The notes: generated by a model not told the origin, from the letters alone. A stretch of 63,624 nucleotides of DNA from an uncultured Collinsella sp. (GCA_959027945.1 CAUFRO010000007.1:1-63624); one strand, 5' to 3'; positions 42,757 through 52,300 are shown, counted from the stretch's first letter. Made by a program: numbers and translations.

Positions 42757-43680
42757 ATGCTCATTGCATTGCAGGGCGCCGTTTCGCAGGGCGTCCTCTG
42801 GGGCATTATGGTGCTTGGCGTGTTTATCACGTTCCGCCTGCTCGACATTCCCGATATGACCTGCGACGGCAGCTTTGCCCTCGGCGGCTGCGTCTGCGCT
42901 GTGCTCATCGTCAATAACAACGTCGACCCGCTGCTCGCCGTGCTGGCCGGTATGTGCGCCGGCGCCATCGCGGGTGCCGTCACGGGCATTTTGACCACCG
43001 TCTTTGAGATTCCCGCGATCCTCGCCGGAATCCTCACCCAGATCAGTCTGTGGTCAATCAACCTGCGCATCATGGGCAAGTCCAATACGCCCATTCTTGC
43101 CAAGGGCACCGTGTTCTCGGCCGTCAGCAATATGACCGGCCTGCCGCAGTCCACCGTTGCCATCATCTTGGGCATCCTGCTCGCCGTGGCTATCGTTACC
43201 ATCCTGTATTGGTTCTTTGGCACCGAGATTGGCTCGGCGCTGCGCGCCACCGGCAACAACGAGTACATGATCCGCGCCCTGGGCGTCAACACCAACTCCA
43301 CCAAGATGATCGCCCTTGTGCTCTCCAACGCCCTCATCGGCCTTTCGGGCGCGCTCATCTGCCAGAGCCAAAAGTATGCCGACATTGGTATGGGCACCGG
43401 TGCCATCGTTATCGGTCTTGCCGCCATTGTTATCGGCGAGGTGCTCGGCCGTCTGCTGCCCGGCGGCCTCACGCAGTTTAGCGTCCGTCTTGCCTCCGCC
43501 GTCTTTGGCTCCGTGGTGTACTTCCTTATCCGCGCCATCGTGCTGCAGTTGGGCATGGACGCCAACGACATGAAGCTGCTCTCCGCCGTAATTGTCGCTG
43601 TGGCCCTGTGCGCGCCCGTGGTTTGGGAGCGCTATAAGCTCCGCAGCTCCTACACGAAGGGAGATGAGGCAGATGCTTAA
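42757..43680 (+). CDS. ABC transporter permease (TrpY-like)
   Basis: A 307-residue integral membrane protein with about eight to nine hydrophobic segments, of the branched-chain-type permease fold (FRLLDIPDMTCDGSFALGG; GSALRATGNNEYMIRALGVNTNSTKMIALVLSNALIGLSGAL). TAGGAGG precedes the ATG. Its last codons overlap the ATPase start by eight bases, giving translational coupling. It is the single permease of a three-gene importer; homodimer formation is expected. Confidence 0.9.
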   Translation: MLIALQGAVSQGVLWGIMVLGVFITFRLLDIPDMTCDGSFALGGCVCAVLIVNNNVDPLLAVLAGMCAGAIAGAVTGILTTVFEIPAILAGILTQISLWSINLRIMGKSNTPILAKGTVFSAVSNMTGLPQSTVAIILGILLAVAIVTILYWFFGTEIGSALRATGNNEYMIRALGVNTNSTKMIALVLSNALIGLSGALICQSQKYADIGMGTGAIVIGLAAIVIGEVLGRLLPGGLTQFSVRLASAVFGSVVYFLIRAIVLQLGMDANDMKLLSAVIVAVALCAPVVWERYKLRSSYTKGDEADA

Positions 43681-44467
43681 GCTCTCGCATGTCAAGAAGA
43701 CCTTTAACAAGGGCACCGTCACCGAGAAGCGCGCGCTCACCGGCGTCGACCTCACCCTGAATGACGGCGACTTTGTAACCGTGATCGGCGGCAACGGCGC
43801 CGGCAAGTCCACGCTGCTCAACATGATCGCCGGCGTGTACCCGCTCGATTCGGGCGTTATCGAGCTCGACGGCACCGACATCTCGCGCCTGAGCGAGTCG
43901 CAGCGCGCCAAGTACCTGGGCCGCGTGTTTCAGGACCCCATGCGCGGTACCGCTGCCGACATGCAGATTGCCGAGAACTTGGCCCTCGCCAAGCGTCGCG
44001 GCCAGCGTCGCGGCCTTTCGTGGGGCGTCACCAAGGCCGAGAAAGATGAGTACGTTGAGCTGCTCAAGCGCCTGGACCTTGGTCTGGACACGCGTCTCAA
44101 CGCCAAGGTCGGCCTGCTCTCGGGTGGCCAGCGCCAGGCACTCACCCTGCTGATGGCCACGCTCACCAGGCCGCGCCTGCTGCTGCTCGACGAGCACACT
44201 GCGGCCCTCGACCCCAAGACGGCCTCTAAGGTGCTCAACCTGACCGAGGAGATCGTCGACGAGAACCACCTGACCACGCTCATGGTCACGCACAACATGA
44301 ACGACGCTATCCGTCTGGGCAACCGTCTGATCATGATGCACGAGGGCCATGTGATCTACGACGTGGCCGGCGACGAGAAGAAGTCGCTCACCGTGGCCGA
44401 CCTGCTGCAGAAGTTCGAGGAGGTCTCGGGCGGCGAGCTCGCCAACGACCGCATGCTGCTAAGCTAA
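43673..44467 (+). CDS. ABC transporter ATP-binding protein (TrpZ-like)
   Basis: A 264-residue ATPase. Walker A is GGNGAGKST near 37-45, the signature LSGGQRQA, Walker B LLLLDEHTAALD, and the switch His in MVTHNMNDA. ATG 43673 lies inside the permease 3' end, nine bases after AGGGAG. It powers uptake by the preceding two products. Confidence 0.93.
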   Translation: MLKLSHVKKTFNKGTVTEKRALTGVDLTLNDGDFVTVIGGNGAGKSTLLNMIAGVYPLDSGVIELDGTDISRLSESQRAKYLGRVFQDPMRGTAADMQIAENLALAKRRGQRRGLSWGVTKAEKDEYVELLKRLDLGLDTRLNAKVGLLSGGQRQALTLLMATLTRPRLLLLDEHTAALDPKTASKVLNLTEEIVDENHLTTLMVTHNMNDAIRLGNRLIMMHEGHVIYDVAGDEKKSLTVADLLQKFEEVSGGELANDRMLLS

Positions 44468-44506
44468 AACCTGCCAAAAAGGGACAGGTTTATTTTGGTA
44501 GGTTTT
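44466..44506 (+). repeat. GGGACA-core hairpin (R2), long form, after the ABC operon
   Basis: Arms of 14 nt, AAAACCTGCCAAAA and TTTTGGTAGGTTTT, pair with one wobble around loop AGGGACAGGTTTA. The block 44480-44517 is nearly identical to 17508-17545. It starts inside the ATPase stop codon. Confidence 0.7.
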
Positions 44507-44521
44507 ATCTGCGCAAACGCC

Positions 44522-44561
44522 AAAACCGCCGCAAAGGGACAGAGGCCCTTGCGGCGGTTTT
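44522..44561 (+). terminator. Terminator-like GGGACA hairpin (R2) after the ABC operon
   Basis: Stem AAAACCGCCGCAA/TTGCGGCGGTTTT with AAGGGACAGAGGCCC inside. It probably terminates the ABC operon. Confidence 0.75.
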
Positions 44562-44625
44562 CGCATATTATGTCGATAATCCGATATTCAACCAGACATT
44601 CTGGCTAAGGACTAAGGAAACTGCC

Positions 44626-46650
44626 ATGAAAAGACTCCCCCGCTTTGCGTTGGCCGCCGCGTTGTTTGCCGGCGCGCTCGCAGGCATCCCAAGCCTCGCT
44701 TTCGCGGGAAACCTGCCCGCCGCTATTGACGGCTCCGTGGCCGTCATGCACACCAACGATATCCACGGCAGCTACAAGTACAGCTACAACGCAAGCAAGG
44801 GCACCGGCACTGTGGGCTTTGACGGACTGGCGGTTTTCTATAGCGCCCAAAGCAGCGCCCCCGATCTTTTACTCGATGCGGGCGACACCTTCCACGGACA
44901 GTCCTTCGCCACCATGAGCGAGGGCAAGAGCATCGCCGAGCTCATGGACACCTTCTACGCCGACGGCTACGACGCAACCACGCCAGGCAACCACGACTGG
45001 AGCTACGGCGCGGACAAACTCCGCACCATGACCGGCTACAGCACCACCGGCACGCCCTTCGCCATGCTCTGCGCGAATGCAACGTCCTCGAACGGCGTAT
45101 GGAGCTCGAGCATCACGAAGACGCTCGATCGCACCTGGGAGGATAGCGAGGATCACTCCACATTCGACTACAAAATCAAGGTCGGCGTCGTCGGAGCCAT
45201 GGATGAGTCGCTAGCTTCCTCGCTGCGCGCGGACCTGGTCGCGGGCACCAGCTTCTCGAGTGCCGCGAACGCCATCAATGCCGAGGCAGAGCAGCTGCGC
45301 AAGGAGGGCTGCGATGTTGTTGTGTGTATCGCGCACACGCTCGACGCAAAGACCTTTGCCACGCGGCTCCGTGGCGTCGATGCCCTTATCGCAGGCCACG
45401 AGCACATCAACCTTAACGAGAAGGTGACGGGAGCCGACGGCAAGACGATCCACGTTGTCGAGGCAGGCAGCGCCTTTGCCGAGGTGGGGCTGCTTTCCAT
45501 TCCGTACAAATACGACACGAATGGCACCGAGACGACCGACGATGACACGGTCACGGTCCCTGCAGACGGCAGCGACGAGAAGCTCTACACCGCCAAGAAC
45601 GTCAACGACCTTTTGACAGACCCCGACAAGGGCTCCGACTACCAAAGCCGCCTTGAAGCCGTCCGCAACAAGATCAAGCCGCTCGACGAGGACTTTGAAA
45701 ACGAATCGAACAAGGTGCTCGGCACATCCACCACCAACTATTTCTACGGCGAGGACGCCGCAGGCACGCATGGTTGGGAAATGGTGCGCACCACCGATTT
45801 CCGCCCCAGCAAGGAGGGCGATACCACCAAGGCCCAGACCATCGGCCACGTGATTTGCGGCTCCTATCTTGCCCTGACGGGCGCAGACCTTGCCATCGAG
45901 AACGCGGGTGGCATCCGCGGCGGCATCGCTGCGGGCGATGTGACTGCCGGCAACGTCATCGCTATCTCGCCCTACGGCAACACCGTGGAGACCTGGACCA
46001 TGACCGGCGCGGACTTCCTCGCAGCGCTCGAGCACTCGCTACAAATCAGCGACGATTGCAACGACAGCTACGAGCTTCAGCAGGCTTATGTGGCGGCCGG
46101 TCACACCGAGCAGGAGGCGCAAGACAAGTACAAGTGGCGCGATGACTCTGGCAGCGTTCTCTCCTTTGGCGGCATCAACGTGACGATTGATTGGACGCAG
46201 CCCGAAGGCAAGCGCATTGTGAGTGCCACACTCACCAAAGACGGCAGCACGCTCGACCCCGCCAAGACCTATACCGTCGCCACCAACAACTACATCATTA
46301 CCAACACGACCGATTTCCCCACCTTTGCACACGCCACCAAGTACACCGAGTGGGGCACGTGCGAGGCGGCGCTGAGGGCACTGATCGGGCAGGACAGCTG
46401 GGAGAGCAAGATGGCCTCGCTCGCGGGCACCATCAGCTTTGGCTCCGCTGCCGTGGACCCCACGCCCACACCGGCCCCGACGCCTAAGCCCTCGCCTAAG
46501 ACGGACACGACGGCCACGAAGGTCATCACCAAGAAGACGACCGGTAAGCTTGCCACAACGGGAGACCGCACGCTGGCAGTAGTTGGCGCGTGCCTTATCG
46601 GCGGCATCATCGTCATCATGCTCGGCATTATCTGGAAGCGTCGACGCTGA
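44626..46650 (+). CDS. Surface-anchored 5'-nucleotidase / UDP-sugar hydrolase family protein
   Basis: A 674-residue exported metallophosphoesterase. The signal peptide is MKRLPRFALAAALFAGALAG... with cleavage after AFA. The catalytic domain carries VMHTNDIHG, DAGDTFHGQS, GNHDWSYG and GHEHINL (two-metal site); the 5'-nucleotidase C-terminal domain follows (about 370-590, IENAGGIRGGIAAGDV). A Pro/Thr-rich spacer leads to KLATTGD, a hydrophobic stretch and KRRR, resembling an LPXTG sortase signal with Ala in place of Pro. It probably salvages extracellular nucleotides. Confidence 0.88.
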   Translation: MKRLPRFALAAALFAGALAGIPSLAFAGNLPAAIDGSVAVMHTNDIHGSYKYSYNASKGTGTVGFDGLAVFYSAQSSAPDLLLDAGDTFHGQSFATMSEGKSIAELMDTFYADGYDATTPGNHDWSYGADKLRTMTGYSTTGTPFAMLCANATSSNGVWSSSITKTLDRTWEDSEDHSTFDYKIKVGVVGAMDESLASSLRADLVAGTSFSSAANAINAEAEQLRKEGCDVVVCIAHTLDAKTFATRLRGVDALIAGHEHINLNEKVTGADGKTIHVVEAGSAFAEVGLLSIPYKYDTNGTETTDDDTVTVPADGSDEKLYTAKNVNDLLTDPDKGSDYQSRLEAVRNKIKPLDEDFENESNKVLGTSTTNYFYGEDAAGTHGWEMVRTTDFRPSKEGDTTKAQTIGHVICGSYLALTGADLAIENAGGIRGGIAAGDVTAGNVIAISPYGNTVETWTMTGADFLAALEHSLQISDDCNDSYELQQAYVAAGHTEQEAQDKYKWRDDSGSVLSFGGINVTIDWTQPEGKRIVSATLTKDGSTLDPAKTYTVATNNYIITNTTDFPTFAHATKYTEWGTCEAALRALIGQDSWESKMASLAGTISFGSAAVDPTPTPAPTPKPSPKTDTTATKVITKKTTGKLATTGDRTLAVVGACLIGGIIVIMLGIIWKRRR

Positions 46651-46779
46651 GCTACACCGCCGGGCCTTACAGCCCCGCCGCGTAAACCTTATATCGAGCA
46701 CAGAAGCCCGTCCGAATTTGATCGGACGGGCTTCTTGGTGGGTATCATGGTTGGACGATCATAAGGAGGTTTTCCCTAC

Positions 46780-47547
46780 ATGGAATTGTTTGAGCCGATT
46801 CTTCATTTCTTTGAGCAACGGTGGGTCCACAACATCATCTGGGCCGTCATCTTGGCGATAGGCACCGCCGTCGCCACCAAGGTCGTATCCAAGACCCTGC
46901 GTCACCTGCTCAATCGCGACGACAACCCGCTTCCGGCATCGAGCATCTTCATCAACATCGCACGCGCCGTCATCTGGATGATCGGCGGCAGCTTTATCCT
47001 CGACAACTGCTTTGGCATTAACGCAAACGCGCTCGTCGCCGCTCTTGGCGTCGGCGGCATCGCCATCTCGCTCGGCTTTCAGGACACGCTGTCAAACCTT
47101 ATTGGCGGCATGCAGGTTACGTTTATGGGCATCATCAAGCCTGGCGACAATATCGAAGTCGGCGGCGTGTCGGGCGTGGTCCAGGACATCACCTGGCGCC
47201 ACACGACCATCGAAGATGCCTGCGGGCAGACCATCATCGTCCCCAACTCCAACATCTCCAAGAACACGCTCGTGCATTTGATGCCCTTTGGGCGCGTGGC
47301 TGTGCCCGTTGCCGTAAAGGACACGTCCAAGTGGGCCTCGCTCGACGCGCTGGCAGACGAGCTGACCAGCGCCACCAAGGCCGCCGTGCTTCCCATCTCG
47401 GGCTTTGACAAGGAGCCCTACGTGCTCTTTAGCGAAATCGGCGACTTTGGCATCAAAGGAAAGATCATCTTTATCGTCAGCGACGACAGCACCACTTTCA
47501 CCGCTGCCGACGCCTGCATCCGCGCCATCGCCCCCATCATCGCCTAA
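46780..47547 (+). CDS. MscS-family mechanosensitive channel
   Basis: A 255-residue small-conductance mechanosensitive channel that releases solutes on hypo-osmotic shock. An N-terminal membrane segment, TM3 pore helix (LVAALGVGGIAISLGFQDTLSNLIGGM) and beta domain (IKPGDNIEVGGVSGVVQDITWRHTTIEDACGQTIIVPNSNI) are clear; it is shorter than E. coli MscS (286). A strong AAGGAGG precedes the ATG. Monogenic, followed by a terminator-like hairpin. Confidence 0.92.
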   Translation: MELFEPILHFFEQRWVHNIIWAVILAIGTAVATKVVSKTLRHLLNRDDNPLPASSIFINIARAVIWMIGGSFILDNCFGINANALVAALGVGGIAISLGFQDTLSNLIGGMQVTFMGIIKPGDNIEVGGVSGVVQDITWRHTTIEDACGQTIIVPNSNISKNTLVHLMPFGRVAVPVAVKDTSKWASLDALADELTSATKAAVLPISGFDKEPYVLFSEIGDFGIKGKIIFIVSDDSTTFTAADACIRAIAPIIA

Positions 47548-47585
47548 ACCACCGCAAAGGGGACAGGCATCTTTGTGGTGGTTTT
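47546..47585 (+). terminator. Terminator-like GGGACA hairpin (R2) after the MscS gene
   Basis: AAACCACCGCAAAG pairs with CTTTGTGGTGGTTTT around GGGGACAGGCAT. The stem overlaps the MscS stop codon. Confidence 0.75.
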
Positions 47586-47640
47586 CATTCGTGGTACCAT
47601 GGTTCATATCGTTGTTTAAACGACTAAGGGAGTAGACACC

Positions 47641-49557
47641 ATGGAAGAGGCCTATCGTCAAGCACGCAAGCGCGGCGAGCAGGGACGCCGTCGCGCCATC
47701 AGCCAAAGCGAGCATCCATACCTTACGGACCTCGATAGCTTGGTTGCTCAGCTCCCCTTAGGTCAGCGAGAGAATGTCGGCCTAAGGGATATTCCGCTCG
47801 AAATGGTCGTCGGCACGGTCACCAAGGGCCGTCAGTCCGCCTTTTCGTGTAACTTTATGCCCCTGCTTCCGTTTAGCACCGAGTTCGCCCGCAAGTGGTC
47901 CAACCTCTACGACATCCAGGTGACCGAGGGTTATCGCGACCCCATCATCGTCACCGAGTTTATGCATCGGTTCTATGTCCAGGAAGGCAACAAACGCGTC
48001 AGTGTCCTCAAATTCCTAGACGCCCCGACGGTTTCGGCCAAGGTCACCCGTCTCTACCCCGGCACATGGGATTCCGTCGAAAGCCGCCTGTACGGTGAGT
48101 TCTGCGCGTTTTGGCGCGTCTGCCCCCTATACGAGATCGAGTTCTCGCGTGAGGGAAGCTACGAAACGCTCGCCAAGATGCTCGGTCAGAACCTTATCGA
48201 AAAATGGCCGCAGAAAAAGGTCGACTACCTGCGCCACACCTTCCTGCTCTTTAAGCGTGCCTACCTTCGCGCAGGCGGCGACCACCTGGACATTACGCCT
48301 GCCGACGCCATGCTCATGTACCTCAATGTGTACAACCAGGACCGCCTGCTGGATACGCCGACGGATATTGTCGTAAACCGCCTGTGCAAGATTTGGCGTG
48401 AGCTGGTCATTGCCGGCAAAAATGACGAGGACAAGGTCGATCTTGTCGAAGCACCGAGCGTCGACGAGGAGGAGTCGCCCGCCAAGTCCACCTCCGGCGT
48501 GCTCAACTTCTTTATGGGCAAGACCGTCTATTCGGCGGCCAACCCCCTGCGCATCGCCTTTATCCATGAGTTCCCCTGTGCGACGTCGAGCTGGGACAGC
48601 CTGCACGACCAAGGGCGTCAGTATCTCGATGAGCACTTTGGCGGTATCGTGCGCACCGAGGCGTTCGAGGACTGTCACGATCCGGATGTGTTCTACGCCG
48701 CCGTGGAAACGGCTGTCAAACATGGAGCAAACGTCATCTTCTCGACTTCGCACCGCCTGATGGAATACACGCTCAGGGCTGCCGTTGAGTATCCCCGGGT
48801 TCGGTTCCTCAACTGCTCTATCGGCCTTCCCCATCAAAGCGTACGCTCGTACTTTGGCAAGATGTACGAGGCCAAGTTTCTCCTCGGCGCCCTTGCCGCC
48901 AGCATGGCGGACAACCACCGCATCGGTTACCACGCGTCGGTCTTCGCCTCGGGCGCACTCAGCGAGATCAACGCCTTTGCGATTGGCGCCTCGCTGCTCG
49001 ACCCCCGCGCGCAAATTATCCTCACCTGGGGCGATGTGCCCGCCGGCGGTCTCGCCGAGGCCATGTGCCGCGAAGGCGTGAGCGTCATGACCGGCGCTGA
49101 CATGTCAAAGTCGCTCGAAGACCCTACGGCCTACGGACTCCACCGCTTGGTCGATGGCAAGGTTACCGGCATCGCCATGCCCGTCTGGAACTGGGGGCGC
49201 TACTACGAGCTTATCGTGAAAAGCCTTCTTCACGGCACGTGGGACGAGACCAGCGACGACAACCAAGTGCGCGCTGTCAACTACTGGTATGGCATGAGCT
49301 CCGGCGTTATCGACATCCGTTACGCTCCGGGCCTACCCTACCAAACGCGCAAACTCGTGCAGTTGCTCCGCAACGGCATTGTTGAGGGATCCATCAACCC
49401 CTTTGGCGGCGAGCTCCACAGCCAGAACGGCGTGGTACAGATCGAAGGCTTCCCTCCGCTGCCGAGCACGCAGATTGTCGAGATGAATTGGCTGGCGGAC
49501 AACGTGGTAGGCACCATTCCGCAGCTCGACGATGAGCCGAAAGTCCCTGCCCTATGA
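47641..49557 (+). CDS. Cytoplasmic protein with ParB-like N-terminal part and BMP-family solute-binding domain
   Basis: A 638-residue protein with no signal peptide or lipobox. Residues about 45-140 resemble a ParB/Srx-type domain (DPIIVTEFMHRFYVQEGNKRVSVLKFLDAPTVSAKVTRLYP). A middle helical region follows (about 150-285). Residues about 300-600 match the BMP/Med purine-nucleoside-binding fold (LRIAFIHEFPCATSSWDSLHDQGRQYL... ANVIFSTSHRLMEYTLRAA). BMP domains usually lie outside the membrane as lipoproteins, so a cytoplasmic fusion suggests an internal sensor. Its stop overlaps the phosphoesterase start by four bases. Function unknown. Confidence 0.75.
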   Translation: MEEAYRQARKRGEQGRRRAISQSEHPYLTDLDSLVAQLPLGQRENVGLRDIPLEMVVGTVTKGRQSAFSCNFMPLLPFSTEFARKWSNLYDIQVTEGYRDPIIVTEFMHRFYVQEGNKRVSVLKFLDAPTVSAKVTRLYPGTWDSVESRLYGEFCAFWRVCPLYEIEFSREGSYETLAKMLGQNLIEKWPQKKVDYLRHTFLLFKRAYLRAGGDHLDITPADAMLMYLNVYNQDRLLDTPTDIVVNRLCKIWRELVIAGKNDEDKVDLVEAPSVDEEESPAKSTSGVLNFFMGKTVYSAANPLRIAFIHEFPCATSSWDSLHDQGRQYLDEHFGGIVRTEAFEDCHDPDVFYAAVETAVKHGANVIFSTSHRLMEYTLRAAVEYPRVRFLNCSIGLPHQSVRSYFGKMYEAKFLLGALAASMADNHRIGYHASVFASGALSEINAFAIGASLLDPRAQIILTWGDVPAGGLAEAMCREGVSVMTGADMSKSLEDPTAYGLHRLVDGKVTGIAMPVWNWGRYYELIVKSLLHGTWDETSDDNQVRAVNYWYGMSSGVIDIRYAPGLPYQTRKLVQLLRNGIVEGSINPFGGELHSQNGVVQIEGFPPLPSTQIVEMNWLADNVVGTIPQLDDEPKVPAL

Positions 49558-50264
49558 AAATCCTTGCCATAGCCGATACCGAAGAACGATGCCTTTGGGA
49601 GTGCTTTCGCAAGGAACGCTTTGAGGGAGTCGACCTGATTTTGTCCGCCGGCGATCTGGACCCGGACTATCTTGAGTTTTTGGTTACGGTCATCAACAAA
49701 CCGCTCATCTACGTGCGCGGCAATCACGATGACCGCTACGCACGTCATGCACCGGGTGGATGTATCTGCGTAGAGGACAGCGTGTACACGTACCGAGGGA
49801 TTCGCATTGCGGGCCTTGGCGGGTCCATGCGTTATCGCGACGGCGCCAACATGTACACCGAACGCGAGATGTCCAAGCGCATGCGTAAGCTGTCGCGTAA
49901 GGTTAGGATGGTCGGCGGGTGCGACATTCTGCTTACCCATGCACCCGCCGCCGGTATGGGCGATCTGGACGATCTGCCGCATCGAGGGTTTAAGTGCTTT
50001 AACACGGCGCTTGAGTCCTGGGGGGTCGACTACATGGTGCATGGGCATGTACACCAAAGCTACGGTTGTGATTTTCAGCGCGAGCGTCAGCATGTGTGTG
50101 GAACGACGATCATCAACGCCTGCGGCCATACGCAGTTTGAGCTCGACCAGACGCACTACCCCATCCGCGGCTGGCAAGCAGCTTGGCTCAACTCGCAAAC
50201 CATGCGCCGCGAGCTCAAACGCCACGATGCCATCGAGTCCTCAACTGCCAGAACCCCCTGGTAA
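49554..50264 (+). CDS. Calcineurin-like metallophosphoesterase
   Basis: A 236-residue cytoplasmic phosphoesterase. Metal ligands: D of IADTEERCLWE (the usual DxH motif is altered to DTE), SAGDLD, YVRGNHDDRY, LLTHAPA and VHGHVHQSYG. It is translationally coupled to the ParB/BMP protein through an ATGA overlap, so the pair probably acts together, for example in nucleotide or nucleoside signalling (inference). A terminator follows directly. Confidence 0.85.
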   Translation: MKILAIADTEERCLWECFRKERFEGVDLILSAGDLDPDYLEFLVTVINKPLIYVRGNHDDRYARHAPGGCICVEDSVYTYRGIRIAGLGGSMRYRDGANMYTEREMSKRMRKLSRKVRMVGGCDILLTHAPAAGMGDLDDLPHRGFKCFNTALESWGVDYMVHGHVHQSYGCDFQRERQHVCGTTIINACGHTQFELDQTHYPIRGWQAAWLNSQTMRRELKRHDAIESSTARTPW

Positions 50265-50304
50265 CCACCACAAAGAGGACACTGTCCCCTTTGAGGTGGT
50301 TTTG
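50264..50304 (+). terminator. Terminator-like GGGACA hairpin (R2) after the phosphoesterase gene
   Basis: AACCACCACAAAG pairs with CTTTGAGGTGGTT. The GGGGACAG core is read on the minus strand here. It overlaps the phosphoesterase stop. Confidence 0.75.
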
Positions 50305-50317
50305 ACGCGATAGCAAG

Positions 50318-50352
50318 AAACCCGGTCCTGCACGGGGCAGAACCGGGTTTCC
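50318..50352 (-). terminator. Rho-independent terminator after rplA
   Basis: Stem GAAACCCGGTCCTGC/GCAGAACCGGGTTTC with a short loop. It ends the rpmG-secE-nusG-rplK-rplA run. Confidence 0.8.
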
Positions 50353-50389
50353 TTAGCAATGCTTGCTTTGCTCAGGCAGTAACTGTTAG

Positions 50390-51097
50390 TTACTCAGCCA
50401 GGAAGTCACGCTGGACAGCGGGATCGACCTTGACGCCAGGGCCCATGGTGGAAGACACGGAGATGGACTTGACGTACTTGCCCTTAGCAGAAGAGGGCTT
50501 GACGCGCAGGATCTCGGTGTACAGGGCAGCGTAGTTCTCGACAAGCTGCTGCTCAGAGAAGGACTTCTTGCCCAGGGGCACGTGGCAGATGCCGTAGCGG
50601 TCGGCGCGGTACTCAACGCGGCCAGCCTTGAGCTCGGAGACCATCTTGGCGACGTCCATGGTCACGGTGCCGAGCTTGGGGTTCGGCATGAGGCCACGGG
50701 GACCAAGGATCTTACCGATGCGGCCAACCTTGGCCATCATGTTCGGCGTAGCGATAGCGGCGTCGAAGTTGATCTCGCCCTTCTGAATCTGGGCGACGAG
50801 CTCGTCGGAACCGATGATGTCGGCGCCGGCAGCCTCGGCCTCGCGGGCCTTCTCGCCCTCGGCGAAGACGGCAACACGAACGGTCTTGCCGGTGCCGTGG
50901 GGCAGGGAGATGGAACCACGGATGTTCTGGTCAGCCTTACGAGTATCGATGCCCAGACGGAAGTGGGCCTCGACGGTCTCGTCGAACTTGGCGGTGTCGA
51001 GCTCCTTGATGAGCTTGGCAGCCTGAAGGGGGGTGTAGAGCGTGGCGCGGTCGATCTTCTCGGCAGCGGCGTTATAGCTCTTACCATGCTTAGCCAT
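50390..51097 (-). CDS. rplA: 50S ribosomal protein L1
   Basis: A 235-residue L1 that forms the mobile stalk at the E-site. Seen: HFRLGIDTRKADQNIRGSISLPHGTGK, IGKILGPRGLMPNPKLGTVT. ATG 51097 (MAKHGKSYN) lies seven bases after AGGAGG; an ATG two codons upstream is too close. It is the last gene of the run. rplJ does not follow. Confidence 0.97.
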   Translation of the reverse strand: MAKHGKSYNAAAEKIDRATLYTPLQAAKLIKELDTAKFDETVEAHFRLGIDTRKADQNIRGSISLPHGTGKTVRVAVFAEGEKAREAEAAGADIIGSDELVAQIQKGEINFDAAIATPNMMAKVGRIGKILGPRGLMPNPKLGTVTMDVAKMVSELKAGRVEYRADRYGICHVPLGKKSFSEQQLVENYAALYTEILRVKPSSAKGKYVKSISVSSTMGPGVKVDPAVQRDFLAE

Positions 51098-51214
51098 GTG
51101 CATTACCTCCTGTGGTTAAACGGGCGTGAGCCCTCCCACATCGTATCGTGTGCCCTATTGCACACATTTAACGGGCGCCCCGGTCGGCGCACCCGTCGTT
51201 ACCATAAGAAATCG

Positions 51215-51643
51215 CTACTCAGCGATGGTGACGCCCATGGAACGGGCGGTACCGGCGATGATCTTCTTAGCGGCGTCAATGTCGTTGGCATTGAGGTCCG
51301 GCATCTTGATCTCGGCGATCTTGGTGAGCTGCTCCTGGGAGAGCTGACCAACCTTGTCAGCCTGGGGCTTAGCGGAACCAGACTTGAGGTTCAGCTCCTT
51401 CTTGATGAGGTGAGCCGCCGGCGGGGTCTTGGTGATGAAGGAGAAGGACTTATCCTCGTAGACAGAGATCTCAACGGGGATGATGTCGCCCTTCTTGTCC
51501 TGCGTCTCGGCGTTAAAGGCCTGGCAGAACTGCATGATGTTCACGCCAGCAGCGCCCAGGGCGGGGCCGACGGGAGGAGCGGGGTTAGCTGCACCAGCAG
51601 GAATCTGGAGCTTAATGACGTTGGCAACCTTCTTCTCAGCCAT
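51215..51643 (-). CDS. rplK: 50S ribosomal protein L11
   Basis: A 142-residue L11 of the GTPase-associated centre. The N-terminal Pro-rich IPAGAANPAPPVGPALG and C-terminal rRNA-binding region are present. The second ATG (51643) fits the AAAGGA spacing; the first would abut it. Located between nusG and rplA. Confidence 0.97.
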   Translation of the reverse strand: MAEKKVANVIKLQIPAGAANPAPPVGPALGAAGVNIMQFCQAFNAETQDKKGDIIPVEISVYEDKSFSFITKTPPAAHLIKKELNLKSGSAKPQADKVGQLSQEQLTKIAEIKMPDLNANDIDAAKKIIAGTARSMGVTIAE

Positions 51644-51763
51644 GGTCATTCCTTTCGAATCACGAGTGTGAAGTACTTGCTATATCGTAAGCACGCACGT
51701 GTTAGAAGCACTCCTGAGATGAGCAGTCACAGAAGAAGCACGCTCGCGCGAACGGACGAAAAC

Positions 51764-52300
51764 TTAAGCGATGACAGCGACCTGGTTAAAGTCGAGCTCG
51801 ACCGGCGTCTCGCGGCCAAAGATCATCAGCGTGACCTCGAGCTTGCCAGCCTCGGTGTTAACCTCGGAGACCTTGCCATCAAAGTCGGTAAGCGGGCCAT
51901 CGGTGACGCGGACGGACGTACCGACCTCAATATCAACCGAGGTGCGCTTGGGCGAATCGCCCTTACCGGGACGACGAGTCATCTTGTTGTACTCGTCGCG
52001 GGAAAGCGGAGCGGGCTTGCCGTTGCCGCCCAGGAAACCGGTGACGCCGGGCGTGTTGCGAACACACGTCCATGCATCGTCATCCATCTCCATGCGGACC
52101 AGGACATAACCCGGGAAGATCTTGGAATCCTTGGTCTCACGCTTGCCACCCTCTTTAATCTCGGTGACGCGCTCCATAGGAATCTCGATATCAAAGATAC
52201 GGTCCTGCATGCCCATAGTCTCGATGCGATGCTCGAGATCGGACTTAACGCGGTTCTCGTATCCAGAGTAAGTGTGAACGACGTACCAACGCTTAGACAT
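51764..52300 (-). CDS. nusG: Transcription termination/antitermination factor NusG
   Basis: A 178-residue NusG that binds RNA polymerase and links it to Rho or ribosomes. The NGN domain starts WYVVHTYSGYENRVKSDLEHR; the KOW motif is near 125-160 (VTDGPLTDFDGKVSEVNTEAGKLEVTL). Its start lies 3 bp after the secE stop. Confidence 0.96.
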   Translation of the reverse strand: MSKRWYVVHTYSGYENRVKSDLEHRIETMGMQDRIFDIEIPMERVTEIKEGGKRETKDSKIFPGYVLVRMEMDDDAWTCVRNTPGVTGFLGGNGKPAPLSRDEYNKMTRRPGKGDSPKRTSVDIEVGTSVRVTDGPLTDFDGKVSEVNTEAGKLEVTLMIFGRETPVELDFNQVAVIA

